Positions 33,079 through 40,670 of a stretch of DNA of 64,000 nt are shown piece after piece. How positions within the stretch are numbered: the first letter of the stretch is position 1; the number at the start of each line of letters is the position of its first letter. The stretch spans positions 3,658,001 to 3,722,000 of the forward strand of contig NZ_CP121197.1 of assembly GCF_029625215.1 (NCBI RefSeq). Direction: 5' to 3'. The stretch comes from Aurantibacillus circumpalustris (GTDB lineage: Bacteria; Bacteroidota; Bacteroidia; B-17B0; Aurantibacillaceae). The translations under genes were made by a program, and so were the position numbers. The notes beneath the pieces are model-generated. The model was not told the DNA's origin and did not search any database. It worked only from the letters and a program-made list of their open reading frames with translations.

Positions 33079-35490
33079 ATGTCAGAAAACACCGTAGATA
33101 AATCTAAAGAAATAGTTTGCTACCATTGTGGTGAAGACTGTGATGATACTTCCATACATAAAGAGGAAAAGATTTTTTGTTGTGAAGGCTGCAAGATGGT
33201 GTTTGAGATCATTAATGAAAATGGACTCTGTGAATATTACGACCTCGATAAAAATCCAGGAATTGCACAAAAAACAAAAGTACGCGCAGGCAAATTTGCT
33301 TTCTTAGACAATGCTGAAGTAACCACTAAATTGGTGCATTTTTCGGAAGGAGATCAAAAGCACATCACGTTTTACTTGCCACAAATGCATTGCAGCAGCT
33401 GCATTTGGCTGCTTGAGCATTTACCCAAATTACACAAAGGCGTTATTCAATCTCAGGTAAATTTTCTTAAAAAAGAAATCACTGTGGTTTTTGATTCCAC
33501 ACGTGTTACATTAAAAGTTTTAGCAGAACTTCTCAGTGAAATTGGCTACGAGCCACATATTAGCTTAAACGATCTTTCAGATTCCAAAATAAGTAAGTAC
33601 GATAAATCACGTTTGTACAAAATTGGCATAGCCGGTTTTTGTTTTGGGAACATCATGATGCTGAGTTTTCCAGAGTATTTTTCAAACGGCACCGACAATG
33701 ATAAATCTTTACAAACCATTTTTAGTTTTATCAATTTGGGATTAGCACTCCCAGTCTTCTTTTACTGCGCCTCTGAATTTTTTACTTCGGCCTACAAAAG
33801 TTTGAAACAAAAATTTCTGAACATTGATGCGCCGATCGCCCTTGCCATCCTGATTACCTTTGCAAGAAGCATTTATGAAATCACGAGCTTCTCAGGTCCT
33901 GGCTACCTCGATTCTATGAGCGGCATTGTGTTTTTTATGCTGGTGGGCCGATTTTTTCAAAATAAAAGTTACGACACACTCAATTTCGATCGTGATTATA
34001 AATCTTACTTTCCACTCGGTGTCACTGTTTTAAACAACGATACCACGGAAACTCAAATTCCAGTTTCAGAATTAAAAAAAGGAAACCGTATTAAAATTCA
34101 TAACAGTGAAATTATTCCTGCAGACGGAATTCTGTTTATGGGAAAGGCCACCATTGATTATAGTTTTGTAACGGGTGAATCTACTCCTGTTGAAAAAAAC
34201 ATCGGTGAAATTATTTACGCAGGAGGAAAACAATGCTCTGGCGCGATAGAACTAGAAGTGGTGAAAGAAGTTTCACAAAGCTATCTCACACAACTTTGGA
34301 ACAACACCGCTTTTAAAAACAAAAAGAATCAACCTAAAGATTCTTTTATTCATTTAATCAGTCGTTATTTTACCTACGGTTTATTTAGCATTGCTTTAAC
34401 AGCTGGTATTTACTGGAGTCTACAGGGTGGTGGTTTGGCATGGAACGCTGTAACCTCTATTTTGATTGTTGCTTGTCCTTGTGCATTGTTACTTTCGGCA
34501 ACCTTTACGAATGGAAACATGATCAGCGTTTTGCAGAAATATAATTTCTTTGTAAAAAATGCAGAAGTACTTGAAACCATTTCTGAAACCGACACTTTGG
34601 TATTTGATAAAACGGGAACTATTACCCGCCAAGATACTTCAACCGCCACCTTTAGAGGTTGTGACTTAAACGACTATCATTTACAACTTATTCGTATGCT
34701 GGCGGCTCAATCCAGTCATCCATTAAGCAAAGCTATCGCTGCCTCCATTCCATTTCAAAAAAAATTATCTGTAAAAAATTATGTAGAAGAAGCCGGAAAA
34801 GGAAGTTCTGCCTTGATCAATAATGAATCTATCCGTATGGGTTCTTCGGAGTTTATAACCGGTGCGAGTTCAAAAGAAAATACGGATGGTAGTAAGGTTT
34901 ATGTTTCGCACAACGAACAAGTTTTAGGTTGGTATTACATTAAAACGCCGTACCGTGAAAATCTTTCTGAAGTGATGAACGGACTTAAACAAAATTATCA
35001 GCTCGCTTTAATTTCTGGTGACACTAGTACAGAAGAAACTTATCTCAATAAATTATTTGGAAAAGAAGTGGAACTTCATTTTAATAAAAAACCGCAAGAC
35101 AAACTCGATTACATTAAAAACCTTCAAAACAAAGGACATAAAGTGCTGATGATTGGTGACGGTTTAAACGACGCCGGTGCTCTGCAACAAAGCGAAGTAG
35201 GAATTGCCATCAGCGATAACATCAATAATTTTTCTCCTGGTAGCGATATTATTTTGGATGGCAAATCTTTCAATAAACTCAACGCCCTACTCGACTATTG
35301 TAGAAAAGAGAAACAAATTATTTACGGAAGTTTTATCATCTCTTTATTATACAATGTAGTTGGTTTAAGTTTTGCCGTGCAAGGAACACTTTCCCCTGTT
35401 ATTGCGGCGATTCTGATGCCAATTAGTTCTATTTCTATTGTGCTTTATACGACTGTTGCCAGTAGATGGTTTGCGAGGAAGTTGGGCTAG
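33079..35490 (+). CDS. ccoI: cbb3 oxidase assembly copper P1B-type ATPase
   Basis: The 803-residue heavy-metal ATPase begins with a Cys-rich domain (CYHCGEDC, CCEGCKMVF, near residues 12-45) found in CcoI/FixI proteins. An HMA domain follows (MHCSSCIW near 107-114). The core has Cys466-Pro-Cys468 (the transmembrane metal site), phosphorylated Asp510 in DKTGT and a GDGLNDAGAL hinge. CcoI delivers copper for CuB of cbb3 oxidase. The rest of the cbb3 genes resume about 5 kb downstream after an insertion of accessory genes. Confidence 0.93.
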   Translation: MSENTVDKSKEIVCYHCGEDCDDTSIHKEEKIFCCEGCKMVFEIINENGLCEYYDLDKNPGIAQKTKVRAGKFAFLDNAEVTTKLVHFSEGDQKHITFYLPQMHCSSCIWLLEHLPKLHKGVIQSQVNFLKKEITVVFDSTRVTLKVLAELLSEIGYEPHISLNDLSDSKISKYDKSRLYKIGIAGFCFGNIMMLSFPEYFSNGTDNDKSLQTIFSFINLGLALPVFFYCASEFFTSAYKSLKQKFLNIDAPIALAILITFARSIYEITSFSGPGYLDSMSGIVFFMLVGRFFQNKSYDTLNFDRDYKSYFPLGVTVLNNDTTETQIPVSELKKGNRIKIHNSEIIPADGILFMGKATIDYSFVTGESTPVEKNIGEIIYAGGKQCSGAIELEVVKEVSQSYLTQLWNNTAFKNKKNQPKDSFIHLISRYFTYGLFSIALTAGIYWSLQGGGLAWNAVTSILIVACPCALLLSATFTNGNMISVLQKYNFFVKNAEVLETISETDTLVFDKTGTITRQDTSTATFRGCDLNDYHLQLIRMLAAQSSHPLSKAIAASIPFQKKLSVKNYVEEAGKGSSALINNESIRMGSSEFITGASSKENTDGSKVYVSHNEQVLGWYYIKTPYRENLSEVMNGLKQNYQLALISGDTSTEETYLNKLFGKEVELHFNKKPQDKLDYIKNLQNKGHKVLMIGDGLNDAGALQQSEVGIAISDNINNFSPGSDIILDGKSFNKLNALLDYCRKEKQIIYGSFIISLLYNVVGLSFAVQGTLSPVIAAILMPISSISIVLYTTVASRWFARKLG

Positions 35491-35550
35491 ATTTGAAATC
35501 TCACTTGTCTTTTTTAATAAGCACGAATGAAACAAATGAAATATATTTTG

Positions 35551-35573
35551 TGCGCCAAGCCAATAGTTAGGCG
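35551..35573 (+). repeat. attC-like right arm A
   Basis: TGCGCCAAGCCAATAGTTAGG contains CCAAG, six bases, then GTTAG. The same layout recurs at 37891-37914 and 39679-39697. It lies 61 bp after ccoI and marks the left edge of the accessory block. Confidence 0.55.
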
Positions 35574-35615
35574 TAATTTCAAGACAACCAACAGTAACAA
35601 GACAACAAATAGAAT

Positions 35616-36317
35616 ATGATAACAATCGACAACTACTTAGATAGCCATTACATACACCGAAGCAACTGGTTGAGAGCTGCTGTTCTTGGAGCAAATGACG
35701 GAATAATTTCCGTTTCTAGTCTTGCAATAGGAGTGGCTGCTGCAAGTTCGACAAGAGAGCCGATTGTTTTAGCAACAGTCGCAGGACTTGTTGCTGGAGC
35801 TTTATCTATGGCAGCAGGCGAATATGTTTCGGTAAGTTCGCAAACCGACACTGAAAAGGCGGACATTGAAAGAGAAATTAAGGAACTAAAAGAAATGCCA
35901 GAAGAAGAACTTACTATTTTGGCTCAAATCTATGAGAAGCGTGGACTAAAAAAAGAAACCGCAAGACAAGTGGCAATTGAATTGACAGAAAAAGACGCTT
36001 TGGGAACACACATAAGAGATGAATTAGGCATCAACGAAATAAGTCAAGCAAATCCAATACAAGCTGCTTTTGCATCTGGAGCCTCTTTCACTGTTGGTGG
36101 CGTATTACCGCTTTTAGTTGTCCTTTTTGCAACTGTTAAAGGAATGGAATATTGGTTGTATGGTTTTACACTAATTTTCCTAATCATTTTAGGAGCGACA
36201 TCTGCAAAAACAGGTGGTTCAAGCATTAAAAAAGCAATCTTGCGAATTACCATTTGGGGTACAATTGCAATGGTACTTTCTGCGTTAGTTGGTTACCTTT
36301 TTGGAGTAAATATTTAA
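35616..36317 (+). CDS. VIT1/CCC1 family transporter
   Basis: The 233-residue membrane protein has the VIT/CCC1 pattern: HRSNWLRAAVLGANDGIISVSSLAIG at the N-terminus, an acidic cytoplasmic helix pair (about 85-145) that binds metal in family members, and three C-terminal transmembrane helices. Iron or manganese transport is known for the family; in bacteria the direction is usually efflux or detoxification. It is first of three tightly spaced genes (gaps of 19 and 2 bp) in the accessory block. Confidence 0.9.
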   Translation: MITIDNYLDSHYIHRSNWLRAAVLGANDGIISVSSLAIGVAAASSTREPIVLATVAGLVAGALSMAAGEYVSVSSQTDTEKADIEREIKELKEMPEEELTILAQIYEKRGLKKETARQVAIELTEKDALGTHIRDELGINEISQANPIQAAFASGASFTVGGVLPLLVVLFATVKGMEYWLYGFTLIFLIILGATSAKTGGSSIKKAILRITIWGTIAMVLSALVGYLFGVNI

Positions 36318-36336
36318 TTTTTAAAAACATAATAAT

Positions 36337-36831
36337 ATGAACGGAGCACATTGGCATTTAGCGGTAAATCATTTACCAATCATTTTCCCTATCGTGGGAG
36401 TAATCGTAATGACTACAGGACTTATTTCAAAATCAGAAGTTGTTAAACGAACGGCATTTATGATTTTTGTTTTCGGTGCATTAGCCGCAATAGCAGCTAT
36501 GAATACAGGAGAAGGTGCAGAAGAAGTAGTAGAAAAAATAAATGGAGTTACGGAAAACTTCATAGAAAGCCACGAAGAAACAGCAGAAACATTCGCTATA
36601 CTTTCTTATATTATAGGTGGAATTTCTTTGCTTGGACTTTGGGCGAGCTTTAAACAAAAAACATTTTCTTCCCTTATTTCAATTAGCACATTGATTTTTG
36701 CCTTTGTGGTATTATTCTTTGCTAACCAAACAGGTACAACTGGCGGTGAAATAAGACACACCGAAATAAGAAGCGGAAACAGTATTCCTGCGACAGACAA
36801 TAATAACGCTGAAAAAGGCGAAGACGATTAA
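36337..36831 (+). CDS. DUF2231-like membrane protein
   Basis: The 164-residue protein has four predicted transmembrane helices and the opening GAHWHLAVNHLPIIFPIVGVIV, whose His/Asn residues are typical of DUF2231. The middle contains an acidic loop (NTGEGAEEVVEKIN). Function unknown; similar proteins occur near copper and redox genes. It sits between the VIT and bestrophin-like genes. Confidence 0.75.
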   Translation: MNGAHWHLAVNHLPIIFPIVGVIVMTTGLISKSEVVKRTAFMIFVFGALAAIAAMNTGEGAEEVVEKINGVTENFIESHEETAETFAILSYIIGGISLLGLWASFKQKTFSSLISISTLIFAFVVLFFANQTGTTGGEIRHTEIRSGNSIPATDNNNAEKGEDD

Positions 36832-36833
36832 AA

Positions 36834-37739
36834 ATGATAAAAACAGAAAGGCAAGGTTTACTTCATCTGCTAAAAATTGCAACACCGTTTATTATAATTA
36901 CAACGGTATATACAATTTTTGTGCTTGCTCTTGAAGAATATTTCGGTGACCACATTTACAAAATATCTGGACAAATTGGTTCAGTATTTGGACTTGCGGT
37001 TGCTTTCTTTCTTGGTTTCAGGATGAACTCTGCCTATGACAGATGGTGGGAAGCAAGAAAAATATTTGGCGAATTGACTAACAATACACGAAGTTTTGTT
37101 GCAAAAATTTATGCTTACTATGGAAATGAACAACATTTCAAAGAAACCAAACAAAATGACATAAATCTCAAAGCACAAAAAATCATTGAGTTAAGCATTT
37201 TATACATAGGACAGCTAAAAAATGAAATGCACAACAACTTGCATCCAAAATTTGATGACCAAACAAACAAACTATTTTCTGAATTTAAGATAAACACAGA
37301 GAATAAAATTTCAAATGAGATTTTAGTAGCAATCACAAAGGACATTGAAGATAATTTTACAACATCTGCAAGAATTGAAAAAGGAGATTTGATGCAACAT
37401 ATCAATCGGTTTTATGACATTCAAGGAAAAGCAGAAAGAATAAAGAACACACCATTCCTTATGATTTACAGTGCATTCACAAAATTAATTGTAAATTTCT
37501 ATGTAATCCTTATTCCACTATTTATTGGCGACATTGACTTGGGTGGTGAAGAAAGTGGATTTGAGTTTTTGGCTGTTCCTATTATGGTAATTATTAGCAC
37601 AGCCTTTTTGACAATAAACAAACTTGCGAATTTGTATGGAGAACCTTTTTCTGAAAACAAAAAAACATCTGTAACCATTGACGACATTTGCAAGATAATC
37701 GAACAGAATTGTAATGAAGTATGCAGCAAACTGAAATAA
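36834..37739 (+). CDS. bestrophin-like (UPF0187) membrane protein
   Basis: The 301-residue protein matches bacterial bestrophins: a first transmembrane helix, SVFGLAVAFFLGFRMNSAYDRWWEARKIFGELTNNTRSF (pore and cytoplasmic neck region), a helical cytoplasmic domain and C-terminal helices. Bacterial members form pentameric cation or anion channels. The gene ends 7 bp before the GCCTAAC element of the attC-like site, as cassette genes often do. Confidence 0.85.
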   Translation: MIKTERQGLLHLLKIATPFIIITTVYTIFVLALEEYFGDHIYKISGQIGSVFGLAVAFFLGFRMNSAYDRWWEARKIFGELTNNTRSFVAKIYAYYGNEQHFKETKQNDINLKAQKIIELSILYIGQLKNEMHNNLHPKFDDQTNKLFSEFKINTENKISNEILVAITKDIEDNFTTSARIEKGDLMQHINRFYDIQGKAERIKNTPFLMIYSAFTKLIVNFYVILIPLFIGDIDLGGEESGFEFLAVPIMVIISTAFLTINKLANLYGEPFSENKKTSVTIDDICKIIEQNCNEVCSKLK

Positions 37740-37746
37740 AAACTGC

Positions 37747-37914
37747 GCCTAACACTATCCTTGGGAGTTTTATCGAATTGTTGGCTTCAGCTACCTACAA
37801 AAAAACACATTTGAATATTAAAACGAATCGCTTATTTTTAATTGCCACTCAATCGCTATAATTTATTTGTAAACGTTCGTATTATTTGATTGTGCGCCAA
37901 GCCAAGAGTTAGTA
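37747..37914. repeat. attC-like site B
   Basis: The left arm CTAAC-N6-CTTGG (37749-37764) and right arm CCAAG-N6-GTTAG (37897-37912) are inverted copies with identical 6-base spacers, enclosing about 130 bp. This is the R"-L"/L'-R' geometry of integron attC sites. No integrase gene is in the window. Confidence 0.5.
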
Positions 37915-37979
37915 GTAAGTGGCGGAACAATTCCGTAAGACGAAAAACGCTTTGTTAGACAAAATACTTACTGGCCATT

Positions 37980-38624
37980 TTACTCGATGTCTTGCGATTG
38001 CCTGGTTCTTAAGGCCTTTAAGTTTATTTGACGGCTAACAGCAAGGATAATACCTCTATTGTAAACTGGATGAGAAGTTGCAGGTAATTGTTTTCGAACA
38101 GGAAGAAGTGAGTGAGTCAATCGTAATCCTACACGCCATTTGTCGTTAAATACGTAACCTGCACCTAGATTGAAAGAAAAGTCTTTTTTACTAATCGGAT
38201 AAAGGTCGGTTTGGTACGGAAGTGCTCCTCCCTTTATATATTCTCCAGTATTGATTAATCCTGCTAAACTTGGACCAAATTCAAAGTAACCATTTTGCTT
38301 GTTATATTGGAAGAGGATTGGGACTTCAAAGTAATTTAGATTTAGCCAATAATCGCCATACTTGGGTTGATGAAGGCCTAGCCCAGTTCCTTTGCCAATT
38401 TGAGTTAGTTCAGCCTGTATAGTCCAACTTTTACTAATTTTTATCTGAACCCATATTCCACCCATGAAAGCAATTCTTGGTATTTTTTTTAAGGGACAGC
38501 CTGTAATAGTTTGCATTCCTGAACCAAATTTAAACCCAAACTTACATTGAGTTTTTAATTTACCTTGAGACCAAACATCAAGGCAAATAATTGACATGAA
38601 AAAAAAAATAAAAAGCTTTTTCAT
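37980..38624 (-). CDS. outer membrane beta-barrel protein
   Basis: The 214-residue protein has a signal peptide (1-19, ending LDVWSQ). The alternating-hydrophobic strands (CKFGFKFGSGMQ, IAFMGGIWVQIKI, IQAELTQIG, YFEVPILFQY, FEFGPSLAGL, FNLGAGYVF, VGLRLTHSL) are typical of the small porin/PorT-like family of Bacteroidota. An eight- to ten-strand barrel is expected. It lies in reverse orientation inside the accessory block, between site B and a palindrome. Confidence 0.8.
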   Translation of the reverse strand: MKKLFIFFFMSIICLDVWSQGKLKTQCKFGFKFGSGMQTITGCPLKKIPRIAFMGGIWVQIKISKSWTIQAELTQIGKGTGLGLHQPKYGDYWLNLNYFEVPILFQYNKQNGYFEFGPSLAGLINTGEYIKGGALPYQTDLYPISKKDFSFNLGAGYVFNDKWRVGLRLTHSLLPVRKQLPATSHPVYNRGIILAVSRQINLKALRTRQSQDIE

Positions 38625-38648
38625 TGCTATTTAACGGAATGGTCATAT

Positions 38649-38748
38649 AAAAATTGTGCTAATAACAACGCTGCCATTGGCGAACATTTAAACATAAGCT
38701 AAACCGTGTGTGCCACCATACTACTAACAGCGCCTAAGCACAATTTTT
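38649..38748. repeat. 100-bp imperfect palindrome between cassette-like genes
   Basis: AAAAATTGTGCT (38649-38660) pairs with AGCACAATTTTT (38737-38748), and CGCTG (38669-38673) pairs with CAGCG (38728-38732). A CTAAC (38723-38727) and a GTTAG (38753-38757) lie inside and just outside the right arm. The folding resembles large attC sites, but the arms differ from site B. Confidence 0.5.
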
Positions 38749-38951
38749 ACGCGTTAGCACTCAAATACATAACTTGACATAACAAAAAAACGGCGCAAGG
38801 CTGTAAAACTTGACCAGTAATGCACGAAGACATCGCTTCAGGAAAAAACTCAAAGCAACAAAACACCAAAAATTCGACAAATTAACTAATGACGTCCTTA
38901 CTTTGGCTTTACGACAGTTTTTCGTAAATTCGTATATTCAAAATCACTGAC

Positions 38952-39182
38952 ATGACTGCTACCGCTATAAAAAAACAAGTTGACAGCTACCTTCCATTGC
39001 TCTCGGATAAGCAGCAGATTTTGGTCCTTGAGATGATCAAGACCTTTTTAAATGTAGACAAAGATGCTAAGAGGATTACCCGTAAACAATATAACAAAGA
39101 AGTAAATGAAGCTGTTGATAGAATTGAAAAGGGAACTTCTGTTTCTCACAAAGAAGCTATTAAGGAATTATCTAAATGGTAA
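38952..39182 (+). CDS. antitoxin-like protein
   Basis: The 76-residue protein is helical and charged, with KQVDSYLPLLSDKQQILVLEMIKTFL at the start and VSHKEAIKELSKW at the end. The size, the C-terminal basic tail and the 7-bp overlap with a RelE/ParE-like gene identify it as the antitoxin partner. No DNA-binding motif is clear. Confidence 0.75.
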   Translation: MTATAIKKQVDSYLPLLSDKQQILVLEMIKTFLNVDKDAKRITRKQYNKEVNEAVDRIEKGTSVSHKEAIKELSKW

Positions 39183-39490
39183 AGCCAATTTCCTTCAAAA
39201 TAATATGGGACAGAAAAGCACTTGATCATTTTAAAGACATTTTAACTTATCTCGAAAAACAAAGTAATCAAGCTCCCAAAATCGTAAAAAGCACAATTCT
39301 CGCTCGCCTTGACGTTATTAAAACAAATCCTCTCATTTCTGAATTAGATGAATTAAAAGACGCTCCAAATAGGGATTTCAGAGCATTTGTAGTTTTTAGT
39401 TATCGAGTGACCTATCAAGTTAAATCCGACACAAAAGAAATTCGTATTCTTAGAATAAGACACACGAGTCGAGAACCGCTTGGTTATTAA
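39176..39490 (+). CDS. RelE/ParE family toxin
   Basis: The 104-residue protein has the RelE/ParE fold pattern: KIIWDRKALDHFKDILTYLEKQS helical hairpin, VIKTNPLISELDELKD, then FRAFVVFSYRVTYQVKSDTKEIRILRIRHTSREP. The Arg/Tyr residues near the end match toxins of this superfamily. Cleavage of mRNA at the ribosome or gyrase inhibition are the known modes; which applies is unknown. Such modules are frequent integron-cassette cargo. Confidence 0.85.
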   Translation: MVKPISFKIIWDRKALDHFKDILTYLEKQSNQAPKIVKSTILARLDVIKTNPLISELDELKDAPNRDFRAFVVFSYRVTYQVKSDTKEIRILRIRHTSREPLGY

Positions 39491-39661
39491 TCAACAGACA
39501 AGGTCAAATACTGTGTGTGGCGCAAGACTTAAAAAGACTAGTTGCAATAGATTGTATAGACTTTCAAAACAAAATTAAATCCAATTCCAATTAGCGAATA
39601 ATGTAGCGCTTCCAATTCTTTTAATCAATCCTCACAATTTGTTGGTATTGGTTATAAACGT

Positions 39662-40213
39662 TTGTATTGTTTGATGGTGTCCCAAGCCTTTAGTTACCAG
39701 AAATGGCTTACCTTTAAAAGCAGCAATAATGCTGGACAACTAAGAACTGAGGAATTCTGGAATATAAATGACTACATAAAAATTAATAAGACACATCATT
39801 TGGACAACTATTTTGTGGAATTTCCATTTTGGAGAGGAAACAAAAGTAAATATCAACCATTCTTTGATTGGCAGACAAATTCATCATTAACTTGGTATCA
39901 AGCATACAATGAAACTAAACACGACAAGAATGATAAATTTGAGTTAGCCAATTTTGATAACCTACTAACTGCATTTACTGGACTTTTTGTGCTACTTTCT
40001 TCTCAGTTTAATTGTGAAGACTTTCAACCTGGCACTGGTTCAATTGCACTTGAAAGTGGTGATAGTTATTTTAATGGTGAATTTGGAATTGGCCAGTATT
40101 TAAAAATTGAATTTCCTAAAAACTGGGCAGATGCAGAGAAGTATGACTTTGATTGGAGTATTTTAAAAAATGAACCGACACGCTTTCAAAAATTCGACTT
40201 TAATACAATTTAG
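39662..40213 (+). CDS. probable 5'-truncated cassette gene, hypothetical protein
   Basis: The frame encodes up to 183 residues from a TTG, or 179 from the ATG at 39674, and ends TAG 40213. The first codons are made of the attC-like arm D. Protein-like sequence starts only at about WLTFKSSNNAGQ. The internal AYNETKHDKNDKFELANFDN and ALFVLLSSQF-type helices suggest the C-terminal half of a larger protein. I infer that recombination at arm D removed its beginning. Family unknown. Confidence 0.5.
   Translation: MYCLMVSQAFSYQKWLTFKSSNNAGQLRTEEFWNINDYIKINKTHHLDNYFVEFPFWRGNKSKYQPFFDWQTNSSLTWYQAYNETKHDKNDKFELANFDNLLTAFTGLFVLLSSQFNCEDFQPGTGSIALESGDSYFNGEFGIGQYLKIEFPKNWADAEKYDFDWSILKNEPTRFQKFDFNTI
39679..39697 (+). 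repeat. attC-like right arm D
   Basis: GTCCCAAGCCTTTAGTTAC keeps CCAAG-N6-GTTA. Upstream AAACGTTTGTATTGTTTGATGG matches the sequence before arm B (AAACGTTCGTATTATTTGAT). The reading frame of the next gene runs straight through it. Confidence 0.5.
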
Positions 40214-40363
40214 AGGAAACTAACTACAGCTCGCTGCACCTAAGCCACCCTCATTCAACAATCATTCAAAACCCTTTTTCTGCTTTAGATTAGCTGTAAA
40301 CCATCTTATCTGTTATCCTACTATTTAGTCTGCTAGGAGTTTATCGAAGCGTAAACGAAGACC

Positions 40364-40428
40364 TGACAAAAATCATATTTCCTCCTGCGCATTGTCATAA
40401 GGCATAAAGTCGTTCTCAGGTATTTTTG
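40364..40428 (+). promoter_or_regulatory. tandem CRP/FNR-type boxes and -7 element (cbb3 operon)
   Basis: The distal box TGACAAAAATCA is at 40364-40375. The proximal box TGCGCATTGTCA (40386-40397) has one degenerate half. They are 22 bp apart. The proximal centre is exactly 29.5 bp before TAttTTTG (40421-40428), 9 bp from the ccoS start. Confidence 0.82.
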
Positions 40429-40436
40429 GGTTCGAA

Positions 40437-40670
40437 ATGAGTGTTATCATCATCTTAATTACAGCCAGTTTACTAATTGCCATCGGTTTTCTCGTGGCCT
40501 TTATCTGGTCGGTGAAAGCCGGGCAATACGAAGACGATTATACCCCTTCGGTAAGAATGTTGTTTGAGAACACCGTCGCACAAAAAACTTCTAAAAACTC
40601 CGAATTAGAAACAAAGAACTTGAAACCAGAAACAAGAAACAAACAAGAAATAAAAACACTATGGAAATAG
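40437..40670 (+). CDS. ccoS: cbb3 oxidase maturation protein CcoS
   Basis: The 77-residue protein has one transmembrane helix (residues 3-25), the typical FIWSVKAGQYEDDYTPSVRMLFE motif of CcoS and a longer hydrophilic tail. CcoS is needed for cofactor insertion into CcoN. It overlaps the ccoN-ccoO gene by 10 bp and is the first gene of the operon after the accessory block. Confidence 0.92.
   Translation: MSVIIILITASLLIAIGFLVAFIWSVKAGQYEDDYTPSVRMLFENTVAQKTSKNSELETKNLKPETRNKQEIKTLWK

Noticed and set aside
35551-40230. Transposon or prophage as the source of the accessory block
   Set aside because: No transposase, integrase, phage structural gene or terminal inverted repeat with target duplication could be found at the edges.
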